Assembly (NCBI RefSeq): GCF_000619885.1
Contig: NZ_KK211039.1
Location: forward strand, 585,589 to 649,588
DNA length: 64,000 nt
DNA from: Balneatrix alpica DSM 16621
GTDB taxonomy: Bacteria; Pseudomonadota; Gammaproteobacteria; Pseudomonadales; Balneatricaceae
Reading direction: 5' to 3'
This document shows positions 25,964 through 35,812 of this stretch, in pieces (within the stretch, counting starts at the first letter, position 1; each line of letters opens with the position of its first letter). The position numbers and the translations under genes were made by a program. The notes beneath the pieces were generated by a model. The model ran no database searches and was not told where the DNA came from. It was given only the letters and a program-made list of their open reading frames with translations.

Positions 25964-26494
25964 ATGTTTACCAACATTCTGAGTCGTTCCTTACTCTTTG
26001 CCGGTCTGACGTTAACCGCAGGACAGAGCTTTGCCCACGCCACTCTGGAGCAAACCGAGGCAGAGGCTGGCAACTACTACAAAGCCGTGGTACGTATTCC
26101 CCACGGCTGCGAAGGACAAGCTACCGAACAGGTTATCGTCACCCTGCCCACCAGCTTTCAAGGCACCAAACCCATGCCCAAAGCAGGCTGGCAGCTCAGC
26201 AGTCAACGTGGCCCCGTGCCAGCTTATGAGAGCCACGGTAAAACCATCAGTGAAGACGTCATCAGCCTTAGCTGGCAAGGAGGCTCTCTACCGGATGACT
26301 GGTACGATGAATTCGTTTTTCGCAGCAAAATCGCTGCTAATGCCGAAGGTACGCTTTGGCTCAACGTGAAACAAATTTGTGCGAATGGCGAGGTGAGCTG
26401 GGATGAGATTCCCGCAGAAGGTCAAGATCCACATAGCCTTAAACGCCCCGCTCTGGGCCTACAGATAATACCTGCGGCCCATCACCAGCACTAA
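25964..26494 (+). CDS. YcnI-like copper-binding periplasmic protein (DUF1775)
   Basis: 176-residue exported protein. Signal peptide residues 1-24 end in QSFA, and cleavage would leave H25 (HATLEQ) as the mature N-terminus, as in YcnI proteins, where the N-terminal amine and His plus an acidic residue bind Cu(II). The YcnI fold segments KAVVRIPHGCEGQATEQVIVTLP and the Trp-containing SLSWQGG follow. A His-rich tail AAHHQH ends the protein. YcnI genes usually adjoin copC/copD; here the next gene is an MFS transporter. The start ATG 25964 has AAGGA 7 bases ahead. Confidence 0.82.
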   Translation: MFTNILSRSLLFAGLTLTAGQSFAHATLEQTEAEAGNYYKAVVRIPHGCEGQATEQVIVTLPTSFQGTKPMPKAGWQLSSQRGPVPAYESHGKTISEDVISLSWQGGSLPDDWYDEFVFRSKIAANAEGTLWLNVKQICANGEVSWDEIPAEGQDPHSLKRPALGLQIIPAAHHQH

Positions 26495-26508
26495 CAAACC
26501 TACTCCTC

Positions 26509-26529
26509 GGAGGCGTACATTACGCCTCC
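26509..26529 (+). terminator. hairpin after ycnI-like gene
   Basis: Perfect 9-base arms GGAGGCGTA/TACGCCTCC with a CAT loop, 14 bases after the stop. The following CCCTCTTTG is only weakly T-rich. Confidence 0.6.
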
Positions 26530-26683
26530 CAGATCCCTCTTTGCGACACCCCTCTTGCACTGCCATTCTCGTTCGCCATGCTTATGCTTGCAGCAGATAG
26601 CTTGCTGGATTAATAACTTGCATTGTCGAAAAAATGCACTATATTCCGCGTTCCCCTTCATGGGGTCGTTTTAGCACTTGGTT

Positions 26684-27976
26684 ATGCAGGTTGTAGCTAT
26701 GGCAGGCTTCGCACATCTTGGGGTCGCTCCCCCACTCTTCAGTTTGGTTATCTTTATTCTTGGGCACGGACTGCTCACCACCCTGTTGACGATTCGTCTT
26801 TCTGCAGAGCAGGTCTCTCCCCAATGGATCGGCTTGGTCTCTACTGCGTATTTTGCCGGCCTAGTCTTTGGCTCGTTTATGAACGCCCGTTTAATCACCC
26901 GGGTAGGGCATATTCGTGCCTATGCCGCCTACGCCTCTATCCTTGCCTGTGTTGCCATCATCCATGGTCTGATAGTCGAACCCTTAACCTGGGCCTTTTT
27001 ACGCCTAATTGGAGGCTTTGCAACGGGTGGCCTGTTTGTAGTGATTGAGTCCTGGATGCTGGTTTCCAGCACCCCTGCCAACCGTGGCAGGTTGATGGCA
27101 ATTTATATGATCCTGCTCTATGGCGCCCTCGCCTGCGGTCAGTTGCTGTTGAAATATATTGACCCCATGGTGCTAGTGCCTTTTGCCTTAACAGCCATGG
27201 CCGCGTCACTCTCTGTTGTGCCGCTGTCCCTGACCCGTGTTGCTATGCCTTCACTGGAAGCCCCACAGGGGATCAGTTTCTTTGCCTTACTCAAGTTGAC
27301 CCCTGCCGGTATGTGGGGTTGCTTTACCTCCGGCCTGGTATTAGGCGCCCTCTATGGTTTACTGCCTCTGTACTTCACGGATAGCCATTACAGCCTGGAG
27401 CAAGTCGCCAATATGATGGCCATCGTCATCTTGGGGGGGATGTGTCTGCAATATCCATTGGGTCGGTTATCTGATCGCATGGACCGTCGTCAGGTGCTCA
27501 GCCTGCTCTGCGTTGGCCTCGTGGCCATCGCCATGGCACTGGTACTCTTACCTACTCCACAACCTTCCTGGGTACTCGCCAGCCTGATCTTTCTATTTGG
27601 CGGTTTAGCCTTCTCAATTTATCCGCTGGCCCTCAGTCATTCCTGCGATGAGCTCACTCCGGAACAGGTCATCAGCGCCAACCAAGGCCTCTTACTGTCC
27701 TACAGCCTAGGGGCGATGGCGGGCCCCTTATTGGCCCCCTTGGCTATCAGCCTGATTGGCCCGCAGGGGCTCTTTGCCTACTTCGGGATTTGCGGTGCGG
27801 GACTGAGTTTATTCCTGCTATGGCGCCGTCGGGTTCGCGCTCCAGTGCCCTTGGAAGAACACCAGGCCTTTACCCCCGTGCCCCCCAATACACCTGTGGC
27901 GGCTGAACTTGATCCCCGTTCTGATATCAATCAAAGCGAAGACAATGAGCGCCAATGGCCACCTGGGCATAACTAA
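26684..27976 (+). CDS. MFS transporter, YcaD-like
   Basis: 430-residue 12-helix major facilitator superfamily protein resembling E. coli YcaD. It has ARLITRVGHIRAYAAYAS in the loop 2-3 position, RLIGGFATGGLFVVIESWM, SSTPANRGRLMAIYM, YPLGRLSDRMDRRQ (second A-motif) and NQGLLLSYSLGAMAGP. The C-terminal ~45 residues after the last helix are hydrophilic and Pro-rich. No substrate is known for YcaD. The start is uncertain: ATG 26684 or ATG 26699, neither with a strong ribosome site. It could export a metabolite or, given the YcnI neighbour, something linked to copper, but that is speculation. Confidence 0.82.
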   Translation: MQVVAMAGFAHLGVAPPLFSLVIFILGHGLLTTLLTIRLSAEQVSPQWIGLVSTAYFAGLVFGSFMNARLITRVGHIRAYAAYASILACVAIIHGLIVEPLTWAFLRLIGGFATGGLFVVIESWMLVSSTPANRGRLMAIYMILLYGALACGQLLLKYIDPMVLVPFALTAMAASLSVVPLSLTRVAMPSLEAPQGISFFALLKLTPAGMWGCFTSGLVLGALYGLLPLYFTDSHYSLEQVANMMAIVILGGMCLQYPLGRLSDRMDRRQVLSLLCVGLVAIAMALVLLPTPQPSWVLASLIFLFGGLAFSIYPLALSHSCDELTPEQVISANQGLLLSYSLGAMAGPLLAPLAISLIGPQGLFAYFGICGAGLSLFLLWRRRVRAPVPLEEHQAFTPVPPNTPVAAELDPRSDINQSEDNERQWPPGHN

Positions 27977-27997
27977 GCTCCTGTGACACTCCATTAA

Positions 27998-28020
27998 AAA
28001 GGGGGCTAGCCGCCCCCTCT
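27998..28020. terminator. bidirectional terminator between MFS gene and aceK
   Basis: GGGGGC/GCCCCC stem (28001-28006 with 28012-28017) with flanking A/T pairs. On the minus strand it is followed by TTTTTAATG and on the plus strand by CTCTTTATT, so it serves both convergent genes. Confidence 0.85.
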
Positions 28021-28043
28021 TTATTACCTGTCGCTACCCTTGT

Positions 28044-29804
28044 TCAGGATACTGTTACGCTTTCTGCTTCTGCCTCCGTCCGACTAAAGCGCTTGCGTTT
28101 GCGATAGGGAAACACATCCACTACCTGTCCCTGTTTAATCGCCTGCTGAATACTTTGCCAATAGCCAGCGTCGAAGAGTTCACCATGCATCTTGGTAAAG
28201 AGCTGCCGTACCCTGCTATCGACAAATAAAAACCGGGGAAACTCCTCCGGAAACACATCCATTGGCCCCACCGAATACCAGGGCTCACCGGATAGCTCCT
28301 GCTCTGGATACGTCGGCTCAGGTATATAGCGGAAGTTTACCTCCGTCAGGTAGCTGATCTCATCATAGTCATAGAACACCACTCGACCATGACGGGTAAC
28401 GCCAAAGTTCTTCAGCAACATATCACCAGCAAAGATATTGGCTGCTGCCAGTTGCTTCAGAGCATTACCATATTCATCCAGCACCTCAAGCAATTGGCTT
28501 TCACTGCAATCTTGCAAATAGAGGTTAAGCGGAGTCATACGACGCTCGGTATAAAGATGATGAATAACCACTTCAGACTCGGTCAGCGTCAGGCAGCTCG
28601 GCGCAACCTCCAGCAGCTCATCCAGTAACTCCTGGGAAACTCGCTCTCTAGGCAGAATAAAATTGGAAAACTCCTGAGTGTCCGCCATTCGCCCTACCCG
28701 ATCATGGCGCTTAACCAACTCATATTTTTCTTTAACGATCGCCTTACTGACTTCCTTAGGGGGCGCGAATTTATCCTTGATGATCTTAAACACCACCGGA
28801 TAAGACGGCAGGGTGAATACCGACATCACCATCCCTTTTACACCTGGAGCAATCACAAACTGATCATCCGAGCGTTGTAAATGACGCAGGTACTCTCGAT
28901 AAAACTCTGTCTTACCGTGTTTAAAGAAGCCAATACAGGAATACAGCTCAGCCAAGTTCTTACCAGGCAAAAGCGCATTTAAAAATCGTACATATTCGGA
29001 AGGAACAGGCACATCCACCATAAAATAAGAGCGGGTGAAGCTGAACAAAATACTGACATCATCGCGATCCAGCATCAGGGTATCGATATAAATAGCGCCC
29101 TGCTCGTTATTCAGAATCGCCAATACAAAGGGCAAACTTTGCCCACTTGCCAGAACCCGACCAACCAGATATGCCGCTTTATTGCGATAGAATACCGAGT
29201 TCAACACCTCAACCTTTGCCTGGATGCTACGCCAGATACTCTCAGGAGCGTGCGCCTCCAAGTGCTTCACAATATTGCGGATATCGCGTCTTTTATTTTC
29301 CCACGGCAAACTGAAAGCCTGATCATCCAAAATCTCATCAATCAGGCGGACTAACCCATCTTCCAGGTAATAGGTATTAATAATAGGAATACCGGTACGA
29401 ACGGAGTCCAGGTGACGAGAAGAGTGAATAAACATCCCCTCATTGCTTAATCCCAGGTGCTTAAACAGCCGACAGTAAATCGAGTTAAAGAAGGTTTCCG
29501 CCAACTCATAATCAGTGCGACCATCAAGCAAATTGGTATAAAAACCCTTCACTTGCGGCCACCCTGCGACGCCCACCCCTTGCAGATAACCACTCTCATG
29601 TAGAAATGCGACGACTCGACTTACCGCCTTTTCATACAGGTTAATACGCTCTGCCGCCGCCGCTTGCGCTTCTGCCCAAGCCGCATTCTCAAAACGTGCC
29701 CGGGCGCCCATGGTGATTTTGCGGAAGCGGGCGCGATAGTCATCGAAACCTTGGAGAATTAACCCCGCCAGCTGACGCTGCTGCTGTTCCAAGCCTAAGT
29801 CCAT
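28044..29804 (-). CDS. aceK: isocitrate dehydrogenase kinase/phosphatase
   Basis: Bifunctional enzyme that inactivates isocitrate dehydrogenase by phosphorylation and reactivates it, dividing carbon between the TCA cycle and glyoxylate bypass. The ~586-residue protein has the N-terminal regulatory domain and the C-terminal kinase-like domain. The latter has the ATP loop APGVKGMVMSVFTLP, the Lys in FKIIKDKFAPPKE, HDRVGRMADTQEF, ERRMTPLNLYL, the catalytic segment AANIFAGDMLLKNFGVTRHG and the metal site YDYDEI. It stands alone, without aceB/aceA. ATG 29804 is best placed after AGGAGG; ATG 29807 and GTG 29810 are also in frame. Confidence 0.95.
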   Translation of the reverse strand: MDLGLEQQQRQLAGLILQGFDDYRARFRKITMGARARFENAAWAEAQAAAAERINLYEKAVSRVVAFLHESGYLQGVGVAGWPQVKGFYTNLLDGRTDYELAETFFNSIYCRLFKHLGLSNEGMFIHSSRHLDSVRTGIPIINTYYLEDGLVRLIDEILDDQAFSLPWENKRRDIRNIVKHLEAHAPESIWRSIQAKVEVLNSVFYRNKAAYLVGRVLASGQSLPFVLAILNNEQGAIYIDTLMLDRDDVSILFSFTRSYFMVDVPVPSEYVRFLNALLPGKNLAELYSCIGFFKHGKTEFYREYLRHLQRSDDQFVIAPGVKGMVMSVFTLPSYPVVFKIIKDKFAPPKEVSKAIVKEKYELVKRHDRVGRMADTQEFSNFILPRERVSQELLDELLEVAPSCLTLTESEVVIHHLYTERRMTPLNLYLQDCSESQLLEVLDEYGNALKQLAAANIFAGDMLLKNFGVTRHGRVVFYDYDEISYLTEVNFRYIPEPTYPEQELSGEPWYSVGPMDVFPEEFPRFLFVDSRVRQLFTKMHGELFDAGYWQSIQQAIKQGQVVDVFPYRKRKRFSRTEAEAESVTVS

Positions 29805-30000
29805 CATCACGCCTCCTAGGAAAAACCCTTAGTGACTCTACTTAAGCCTGTCTTATGCTGCTTTGCAACAAGCAAGAACCGTCTTTACTGCTAAGGTTGA
29901 TAAAATTTGCCTATCATCCCCATCGGAAGTATCAACTTTGCAGTGCTAAAGCCAATGGCTAAGCTTGTACCCAAGTTCAACCTGCCAAGGAGCAACACCA

Positions 30001-30473
30001 TGGAAGCCATGAATATTGGTATCAACGAACAGGACCGTGCCCGCATCGCTCAGGGTTTATCCCAGCTGTTGGCAGACACCTACACCCTATATTTACAAAC
30101 CCATAACTTTCACTGGAACGTAACCGGGCCGATGTTCCATGCTCTGCATGCCATGTTTGAGCAGCAGTACACGGAAATGGCTGTCGCAGTCGATGATATT
30201 GCTGAACGGATTCGTGCACTCGGGGCCCGTGCTCCTGGCAGTTACCTTGAGTTCAGCAAACTATCCAAGATTAAAGAACAACCCGATGTGAGCGATGCTA
30301 CCGCCATGCTGCAAGTATTGGTGCAAAGCCACGAAACCCTAGTGCGCACTTGTCGTGAAGTCTTACCCCTCGCTCAAGAGGCAGCGGACGAGTCAAGTGC
30401 AGGGTTATTGGCCGATCGCATGGCATTGCATGAGAAAACCGCATGGATGCTGCGCGCTATGCTGGGCAGCTAA
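30001..30473 (+). CDS. dps: Dps-family DNA-protecting ferritin
   Basis: 157-residue Dps/miniferritin that forms a dodecamer, oxidises Fe(II) with peroxide and stores iron, protecting DNA in starvation and oxidative stress. The ferroxidase signature [23 protein letters not shown] (His and the D/E of [13 protein letters not shown]) is intact. The short N-terminal tail lacks the Lys-rich DNA-binding extension of E. coli Dps, so it may act mainly as an iron store. The start ATG 30001 has AAGGAG. The upstream region holds a TGATA-N9-TATCA dyad of unknown meaning. Confidence 0.9.
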
Positions 30474-30535
30474 GCACTAAGGTAATGGGCAGGTACGTAA
30501 CCTGTTGCGCACCTGCCCAGTGCTTGGTTGGACCA

Positions 30536-31834
30536 TTAAATAAAGCGTGGGCACTCTTGCATAAAACGGCTCAGCATGCGGTACAAATACCAAGCATCAT
30601 CACTACCTGCCAACTCACGAATTGAGTGCATTGCGAAGGTTGGCACCCCGACATCCACCGTCGGCACTCCCAGCTTGGTGGCCGTAATAGGGCCAATAGT
30701 CGAACCGCAAGCCATATCTGTACGTACCACAAACGCCTGTACTGGCACCTGTTCAAGTTCAGCCAAACGACGCAGCACTGCACTGGTTTCACTGTTAGTG
30801 GCATAACGTTGATTGGCATTAATCTTGATCACCGGTCCCTGATTCAGTAAGGGGCCGTGGTTAGCATCATGCTTATCAGCATAGTTCGGATGGATACCAT
30901 GAGCATTATCCGCCGAGATCAGCAAAGAACCCTGGATAATACGTAGACGCAATTCTTGTTCCGGCCACATCCGCGCCAGCACATCCTGCAGGAACGGGCC
31001 TTCTGCACCACAGCAAGAAGCACTCCCCACCTCTTCATGATCCGTACACACCAATATCGCCCCTGGCGCTGGAGCCTGCAATAAAGCCTGTAATCCCACG
31101 TAGCAGCTCAGCAAGTTATCTAAACGGGCACTGGCAATGAACTCCTGATTCCACCCGACTAAGGCTGCAGCCTGGGTATCATAGAAGCTCAGCTCATAAT
31201 CCAACACACGCTCAGCATCCCCATCTTGCTGCTGTACCAAGGTCAACAGCTGGGCACGCCAATCCTGCGCATTCAACTTGGCCTGCTGCCATAAAATCGG
31301 TGGGATATCACGCTGAGGGTTGATGGAGCGATTCTGATTCACCTCGCGATCTAAGTGAATGGCCAGGCTGGGAATCACTGCAACCGGCTTGCGCAAATCT
31401 AGCAAACAAGACTTCAACTGCCCTGTCGTTGTCCGGTAACTAACCCGCCCAGCCAAGGAAAGATCACGATCAAACCAGGGGTTAAGCAAAACACCGCCAT
31501 ACACTTCAACGCCTAACTGAAAGTAGCCTTGGCGACACATTTCTGGTTGCGGCTTCACTTTCAAGCAAGGGCTATCCGTATGTGCGCCCACTAAACGCAA
31601 CCCCTGCTGTAGTGCCTGCTCTTGGCTAGGCATGACAAAGGCAATCAATGCCGACCCATTACGGGTCACCATATATTTCCCCCCCGCCTGTAAAGACCAA
31701 GACTCCGCCTCATTTAAGAGGCTGAAGCCTTGCGCAGCCAGCTCACGTTGCATATTGGCTACCGCATGAAAAGGTGTGGGAGATGTACTCAAATACTGCA
31801 AAAGTCCTTGATTAAACTGCTCAGTAGGTTGCAT
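30536..31834 (-). CDS. apeB: M18 family aminopeptidase
   Basis: 432-residue cytosolic dodecameric zinc aminopeptidase. Metal ligands are in [14 protein letters not shown] (His and Asp), [15 protein letters not shown] (bridging Asp and catalytic Glu-Glu) and the C-terminal [11 protein letters not shown] (His). The family removes N-terminal acidic or neutral residues; P. aeruginosa calls it ApeB. The start ATG 31834 ([12 protein letters not shown]) agrees with the family; the frame extends 50 codons further into the space before prc without conservation. Divergent from prc. Confidence 0.92.
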   Translation of the reverse strand: MQPTEQFNQGLLQYLSTSPTPFHAVANMQRELAAQGFSLLNEAESWSLQAGGKYMVTRNGSALIAFVMPSQEQALQQGLRLVGAHTDSPCLKVKPQPEMCRQGYFQLGVEVYGGVLLNPWFDRDLSLAGRVSYRTTTGQLKSCLLDLRKPVAVIPSLAIHLDREVNQNRSINPQRDIPPILWQQAKLNAQDWRAQLLTLVQQQDGDAERVLDYELSFYDTQAAALVGWNQEFIASARLDNLLSCYVGLQALLQAPAPGAILVCTDHEEVGSASCCGAEGPFLQDVLARMWPEQELRLRIIQGSLLISADNAHGIHPNYADKHDANHGPLLNQGPVIKINANQRYATNSETSAVLRRLAELEQVPVQAFVVRTDMACGSTIGPITATKLGVPTVDVGVPTFAMHSIRELAGSDDAWYLYRMLSRFMQECPRFI

Positions 31835-31996
31835 TTTTACTGATACCACCTTGTATAACGTGAATCTGCGCCCATTATAGCGAGGATAGTGGCAGCTTGT
31901 GTTGTAAATCAGCTTTAAGCCTGCCACCATCACCCTGGGAACCCATTTACTTCCTGCCGGTCTGACAATCAAAGCCCTAGACAAAGGAAACGCGCA

Positions 31997-34084
31997 ATGC
32001 GTCTGTCTACCATTATCTTTGCCACAGGTTTGACACTGCTGTTAAGCCCGCTTGCCCATAGCAGCACAGCTAGGCCAGAACTGAACTACCAGGCAAACCT
32101 GGATCAGGTTCAACAAGCCCCCTATCACGCCCAGCTGACCCAAAGTATCGTCAGCATGTTGGAAAATAATCATTATCGCAGCACCGCGTTGAATGATGAG
32201 CTTGCCTCCAAAGTTTTTGACCGGTATCTCACTGCCCTGGACCCCAGTCGCACTCTGCTATTACAAAGCGATCTGGATAAGCTTGCGCCGATGCGTAAAG
32301 AAATTGATGACCAATTGCGGGCAGGCCAGCTAGACGATGCCTTTGCTATCTTCAACTTGGTTCAACAACGTCGGCTGGAACGCTTAAATTATCAGCTTGA
32401 TCTGCTAGCCAAGGGTCCCGATGCTTATCAGCTCCCCCTGCAAGAGAGTATTGAAGCCGATCGCAAAGAAGCACCCTGGCCCCGGACTCAAGCCGAACTA
32501 GAAGATCTCTGGCGCAAGCAACTGAAGAACTCAGTACTCGCCCTGATAATGGCTGATAAGACACTGGAAGAAGCCAAACCCATCTTAGAGCGCCGGCTAG
32601 GTAATCAGATTCAGCGCCAACGCCAAACCAAGAGCGAAGATGCCTATCAGGTATTTATGAATGCCTATGCCGAGCTATACGATCCTCATACCCAGTATTT
32701 TTCGCCACGCTCATCTGAAAACTTCAACATCAATATGAGCCTCTCGCTGGAAGGAATTGGTGCCGTCCTGCAAAGCGAAGATGAACAAACTAAAGTCGTT
32801 CGACTTGTGCCGGGAGGTCCTGCTGACAAATCCGGCCAACTCAAACCTGCCGACCTGATCACTGGCGTTGCTCAGGGCGAAGATGGCGAAATGCAAGATG
32901 TAGTAGGCTGGCGCCTGGATGAGGTTGTCGACCTGATTCGTGGCCCCAAAGACACCACTGTTCGCCTACAAATCCAGCCAGCCGGGGGCGATGACAAGAA
33001 GCAAAAAATCATCAGCTTGGTTCGCTCCAAGGTCAAACTGGAAGATCAAGCCGCCCAGAAAAAAGTACTCGAACTGCCCCGAGAAGGTAAAACCCACAAA
33101 ATAGGTGTTGTGACCCTGCCGACTTTCTATCTTGATTTTCAAGCAGCCCAGGCAGGGGATCCTAACTACAAAAGCACCACTCGTGATGTGGAACAACTGA
33201 TTCAGGAACTCAAGCACGAAAACATTGAAGGCCTAATCGTTGACCTGCGCAACAATGGTGGCGGTTCTCTGCGTGAAGCCAATGAGCTAATTGGTCTCTT
33301 TATTCGTCAGGGGCCAACTGTGCAGGTGCGTGACTCCCAGGGCAATGTCAACATCATGGGTGACCCCGATCCCAAAGTGGTGTATGAGGGTCCTCTAGTT
33401 GTGCTGGTCAACCGCCTGAGTGCCTCTGCTTCAGAAATCTTTGCGGGTGCTATTCAGGACTACGGTCGCGGCCTGGTACTCGGTAGCCAAACCTTTGGTA
33501 AAGGCACTGTGCAAACACTGCTGCCACTGGATGTGGGTCAATTAAAGCTCACCCAAGCCAAGTTCTACCGCATCTCTGGTGAGAGCACTCAACACAAAGG
33601 GGTAATCCCTGATATCAGCTTCCCGTCCTCGGTTGATAATGAACAGATTGGCGAAAGCGCCCTCCCCAATGCACTGGCCTGGGATAAAGTACGGCCGCTA
33701 CGCTACCCCAGTTATGGTGATTATGCTTTTGTTCTCGATATCCTGCGGCAACGCCATCAAACGCGGGTCAGTGCAGATCCTGACTTTGTCTACATGGTGC
33801 GCCAGATGGGCTTACAAAAAGAACTAAGTGATGAAAAGATATTACCTCTTTACGAAGAGGGCATTCGTGAACGCCGTCAACGTACTGAACAGCGTCTGCT
33901 GGATGAGGAGAATAAGCGTCGACAAGCCAAAGGACTCCCCTTGTATCCGGACTTTGCCAGCTTTGAAGAAAGCAGCACTACCGAGAACAATGAAGAAGAT
34001 CCTATCCTCGCTGAGTCTGGACGCATTCTGGCGGACTTCGTCAGTCTCTCTAACACAGTATTAGCCGAAAGACCCCGGCAGTAA
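31997..34084 (+). CDS. prc: periplasmic C-terminal (tail-specific) protease Prc
   Basis: 695-residue Tsp/Prc protease that processes or degrades periplasmic proteins from the C-terminus, including lipoproteins and cell-wall hydrolases. A signal peptide occupies residues 1-~23. The N-terminal helical domain precedes a PDZ domain (~245-330, [10 protein letters not shown]...[18 protein letters not shown]). The S41 catalytic domain has S477 in [10 protein letters not shown] and K502 in [11 protein letters not shown], 25 residues apart as in E. coli. The C-terminal DUF3340-type helical domain is present. Its transcript ends at the 34104-34127 hairpin. Confidence 0.94.
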   Translation: MRLSTIIFATGLTLLLSPLAHSSTARPELNYQANLDQVQQAPYHAQLTQSIVSMLENNHYRSTALNDELASKVFDRYLTALDPSRTLLLQSDLDKLAPMRKEIDDQLRAGQLDDAFAIFNLVQQRRLERLNYQLDLLAKGPDAYQLPLQESIEADRKEAPWPRTQAELEDLWRKQLKNSVLALIMADKTLEEAKPILERRLGNQIQRQRQTKSEDAYQVFMNAYAELYDPHTQYFSPRSSENFNINMSLSLEGIGAVLQSEDEQTKVVRLVPGGPADKSGQLKPADLITGVAQGEDGEMQDVVGWRLDEVVDLIRGPKDTTVRLQIQPAGGDDKKQKIISLVRSKVKLEDQAAQKKVLELPREGKTHKIGVVTLPTFYLDFQAAQAGDPNYKSTTRDVEQLIQELKHENIEGLIVDLRNNGGGSLREANELIGLFIRQGPTVQVRDSQGNVNIMGDPDPKVVYEGPLVVLVNRLSASASEIFAGAIQDYGRGLVLGSQTFGKGTVQTLLPLDVGQLKLTQAKFYRISGESTQHKGVIPDISFPSSVDNEQIGESALPNALAWDKVRPLRYPSYGDYAFVLDILRQRHQTRVSADPDFVYMVRQMGLQKELSDEKILPLYEEGIRERRQRTEQRLLDEENKRRQAKGLPLYPDFASFEESSTTENNEEDPILAESGRILADFVSLSNTVLAERPRQ

Positions 34085-34103
34085 GTTAGTGCAACCTTCC
34101 CTG

Positions 34104-34127
34104 GATGACCGGCTCAAGCCGGTCATC
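34104..34127 (+). terminator. prc terminator
   Basis: Perfect 10-base arms GATGACCGGC/GCCGGTCATC with a TCAA loop, 20 bases after prc, followed by TACTTTCC (short T-run). Confidence 0.75.
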
Positions 34128-34174
34128 TACTTTCCAGCTCTGTCACGATAGAGCACTGTGCTTTAGGACAGCAG

Positions 34175-34657
34175 ATGGCGATCGAACTCATTACCGCAGC
34201 AACCTGGCCCGAAATATTGCAGTTGCAAGGCGAAGTCTATCGCGATGTTGAGCCTGAAGAGGTCGAGATTTTACAAGATAAGTGGATAAGATCGCCCCAA
34301 AGCTGCTTTATCTATCGAGAGGATGACCACTTAAAAGGCTATTTATTATCTCACCCTTGGCATGATGATCATCCACCCAAACTCTTTCAGCGCCTTCCCT
34401 TAGGCACAGACGGTAAGGTTTTATTTCTCCACGACTTAGCCATATCCCCCTCATCCTCTGGCCAAGGCATAGGTTCAATCATGCTTCACCACTTAATTGC
34501 ACTCGCCGGTCATTCAGGCTATCAAGAGATCCGGCTCGTCTCTGTACAAAACTCCAGCCGGTTTTGGCAAAAACAAGGATTTACCGCTTTACCACAAGCC
34601 GTATGTAATAGTTATGGTCAAGACGCTCTATTTATGGCCCGAACGCTGTCAGAGTAA
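34175..34657 (+). CDS. GNAT family N-acetyltransferase
   Basis: 160-residue acetyl-CoA-dependent N-acetyltransferase. The acetyl-CoA pyrophosphate loop is in AISPSSSGQGIGSIML (residues ~92-107, Q/R-x-x-G-x-G/A consensus), preceded by the beta-4 strand KVLFLHDLAI and followed by RLVSVQNSSRFWQKQGF, the usual motif B. The substrate (protein N-terminus, amino acid or small molecule) cannot be told. Weak ribosome site. It lies between prc and dusA on the same strand. Confidence 0.82.
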   Translation: MAIELITAATWPEILQLQGEVYRDVEPEEVEILQDKWIRSPQSCFIYREDDHLKGYLLSHPWHDDHPPKLFQRLPLGTDGKVLFLHDLAISPSSSGQGIGSIMLHHLIALAGHSGYQEIRLVSVQNSSRFWQKQGFTALPQAVCNSYGQDALFMARTLSE

Positions 34658-34750
34658 CCAGTACCAGACACCTTGCACAGATAACGTTTTCAGCTCTTAG
34701 GCGGAACGTTATAATCCCCCCTCCCAGCCCCTCTAACGACCAAATCGATA

Positions 34751-35749
34751 GTGAATACCACCGTAAATAGACGCTTTTCCATTGCTCCCATGATGGAGCT
34801 GACCGATCGCTTTTATCGCCGCTTTGCCCGCAGCCTCAGCCAACACACTCTGTTGTATACCGAGATGATCACAACCGGGGCATTGATACATGGTGATCGC
34901 CAACGCTTCCTGCGCTATGACCCCAGCGAGCATCCGCTCGCCATCCAACTCGGTGGTAGTAATCCCAAAGACTTAGCACTGTGCGCCCGCATGTGTGAAG
35001 ATGCTGGCTTTGATGAGATTAACCTCAATGTGGGCTGCCCCAGCGACCGCGTACAAAACAATATGATTGGCGCCTGCCTGATGGCACATCCACAACTGGT
35101 GGCTGAATGTTTAGCTGCCATGCAGGCAGAGGTGGATATCCCTGTCACGGTGAAGCATCGCATTGGCATTGATGAACAAGAAGGATATGAAGTGCTGCAC
35201 CACTTTGTTGAACAAGTTCGGCAAAGCGGCTGTAAGACTTTTATCGTGCACGCACGTAAAGCTATCCTGCAAGGCCTTAGCCCCAAAGAGAATCGGGAAA
35301 TTCCACCGCTCCGCTACGAGTATGTTTATCAACTTAAACAGAGCTTCCCTGAACTAGAAATTATCCTCAATGGCGGCATTAAAACACTAGACGAGTGCCA
35401 AACCCATTTACAGCAAGTGGATGGCGTCATGCTCGGGCGTGAAGCCTATTACAATCCTCGCCTGCTAATGGAAGTCGATCCAGTACTCTTTGCTCAACCC
35501 TCCCCCTTCCAATGCCCTAAACAGGCTGTACAAGCTTACCTGCCTTTTCTACAAGAGTGCTTGCAAGAAGGCGTTCCATTAGGACATATCACGCGTCACT
35601 TGCTCAGCATTTTCCAAGGATTACCAGGAGGGAGGCTATACCGCCGTCACTTAAGCGAACAAGCCCATCGCCCCGGAGCAGGCCTCCATACACTCGTAGA
35701 TGCCATGGAGCACGTGCGCTTGCCCCAACAACCTACCGAAACAAAATAA
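34751..35749 (+). CDS. dusA: tRNA-dihydrouridine(20/20a) synthase
   Basis: FMN enzyme that reduces U20 and U20a in the tRNA D-loop with NADPH. The 332-residue TIM barrel starts RFSIAPMMELTDRFYRRFAR (FMN-binding APM), has the catalytic C96 in NLNVGCPSDRVQ, VKHRIGID, HARKAILQGLSPKENR (a DusA-specific block) and NGGIKT, and a C-terminal helical tRNA-binding domain. The start codon is GTG at 34751. In Pseudomonas dusA also neighbours tal, which follows here by 63 bases. Confidence 0.94.
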   Translation: MNTTVNRRFSIAPMMELTDRFYRRFARSLSQHTLLYTEMITTGALIHGDRQRFLRYDPSEHPLAIQLGGSNPKDLALCARMCEDAGFDEINLNVGCPSDRVQNNMIGACLMAHPQLVAECLAAMQAEVDIPVTVKHRIGIDEQEGYEVLHHFVEQVRQSGCKTFIVHARKAILQGLSPKENREIPPLRYEYVYQLKQSFPELEIILNGGIKTLDECQTHLQQVDGVMLGREAYYNPRLLMEVDPVLFAQPSPFQCPKQAVQAYLPFLQECLQEGVPLGHITRHLLSIFQGLPGGRLYRRHLSEQAHRPGAGLHTLVDAMEHVRLPQQPTETK

Positions 35750-35812
35750 TCGCTACAGTTGGCGGAGCTAGAAACTCAGCGTTATGATATGTATCCAATT
35801 TAGGGGATAGCT

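Noticed and set aside
26623-27048. 141-codon frame overlapping the MFS transporter start
   Set aside because: Shadow frame in a different register; Cys- and Arg-rich and without a transporter or other pattern, whereas the MFS frame is continuous and homologous to YcaD.
29898-29916. TGATA-N9-TATCA dyad upstream of dps as an OxyR site
   Set aside because: OxyR sites need four spaced ATAG-type contacts; only one imperfect dyad is present.
30487-30518. GGGCAGGT/ACCTGCCC repeat between dps and apeB as a terminator
   Set aside because: The loop is 16 bases and there is no T-run on either strand; it may be a weak structure but is not a classical terminator.
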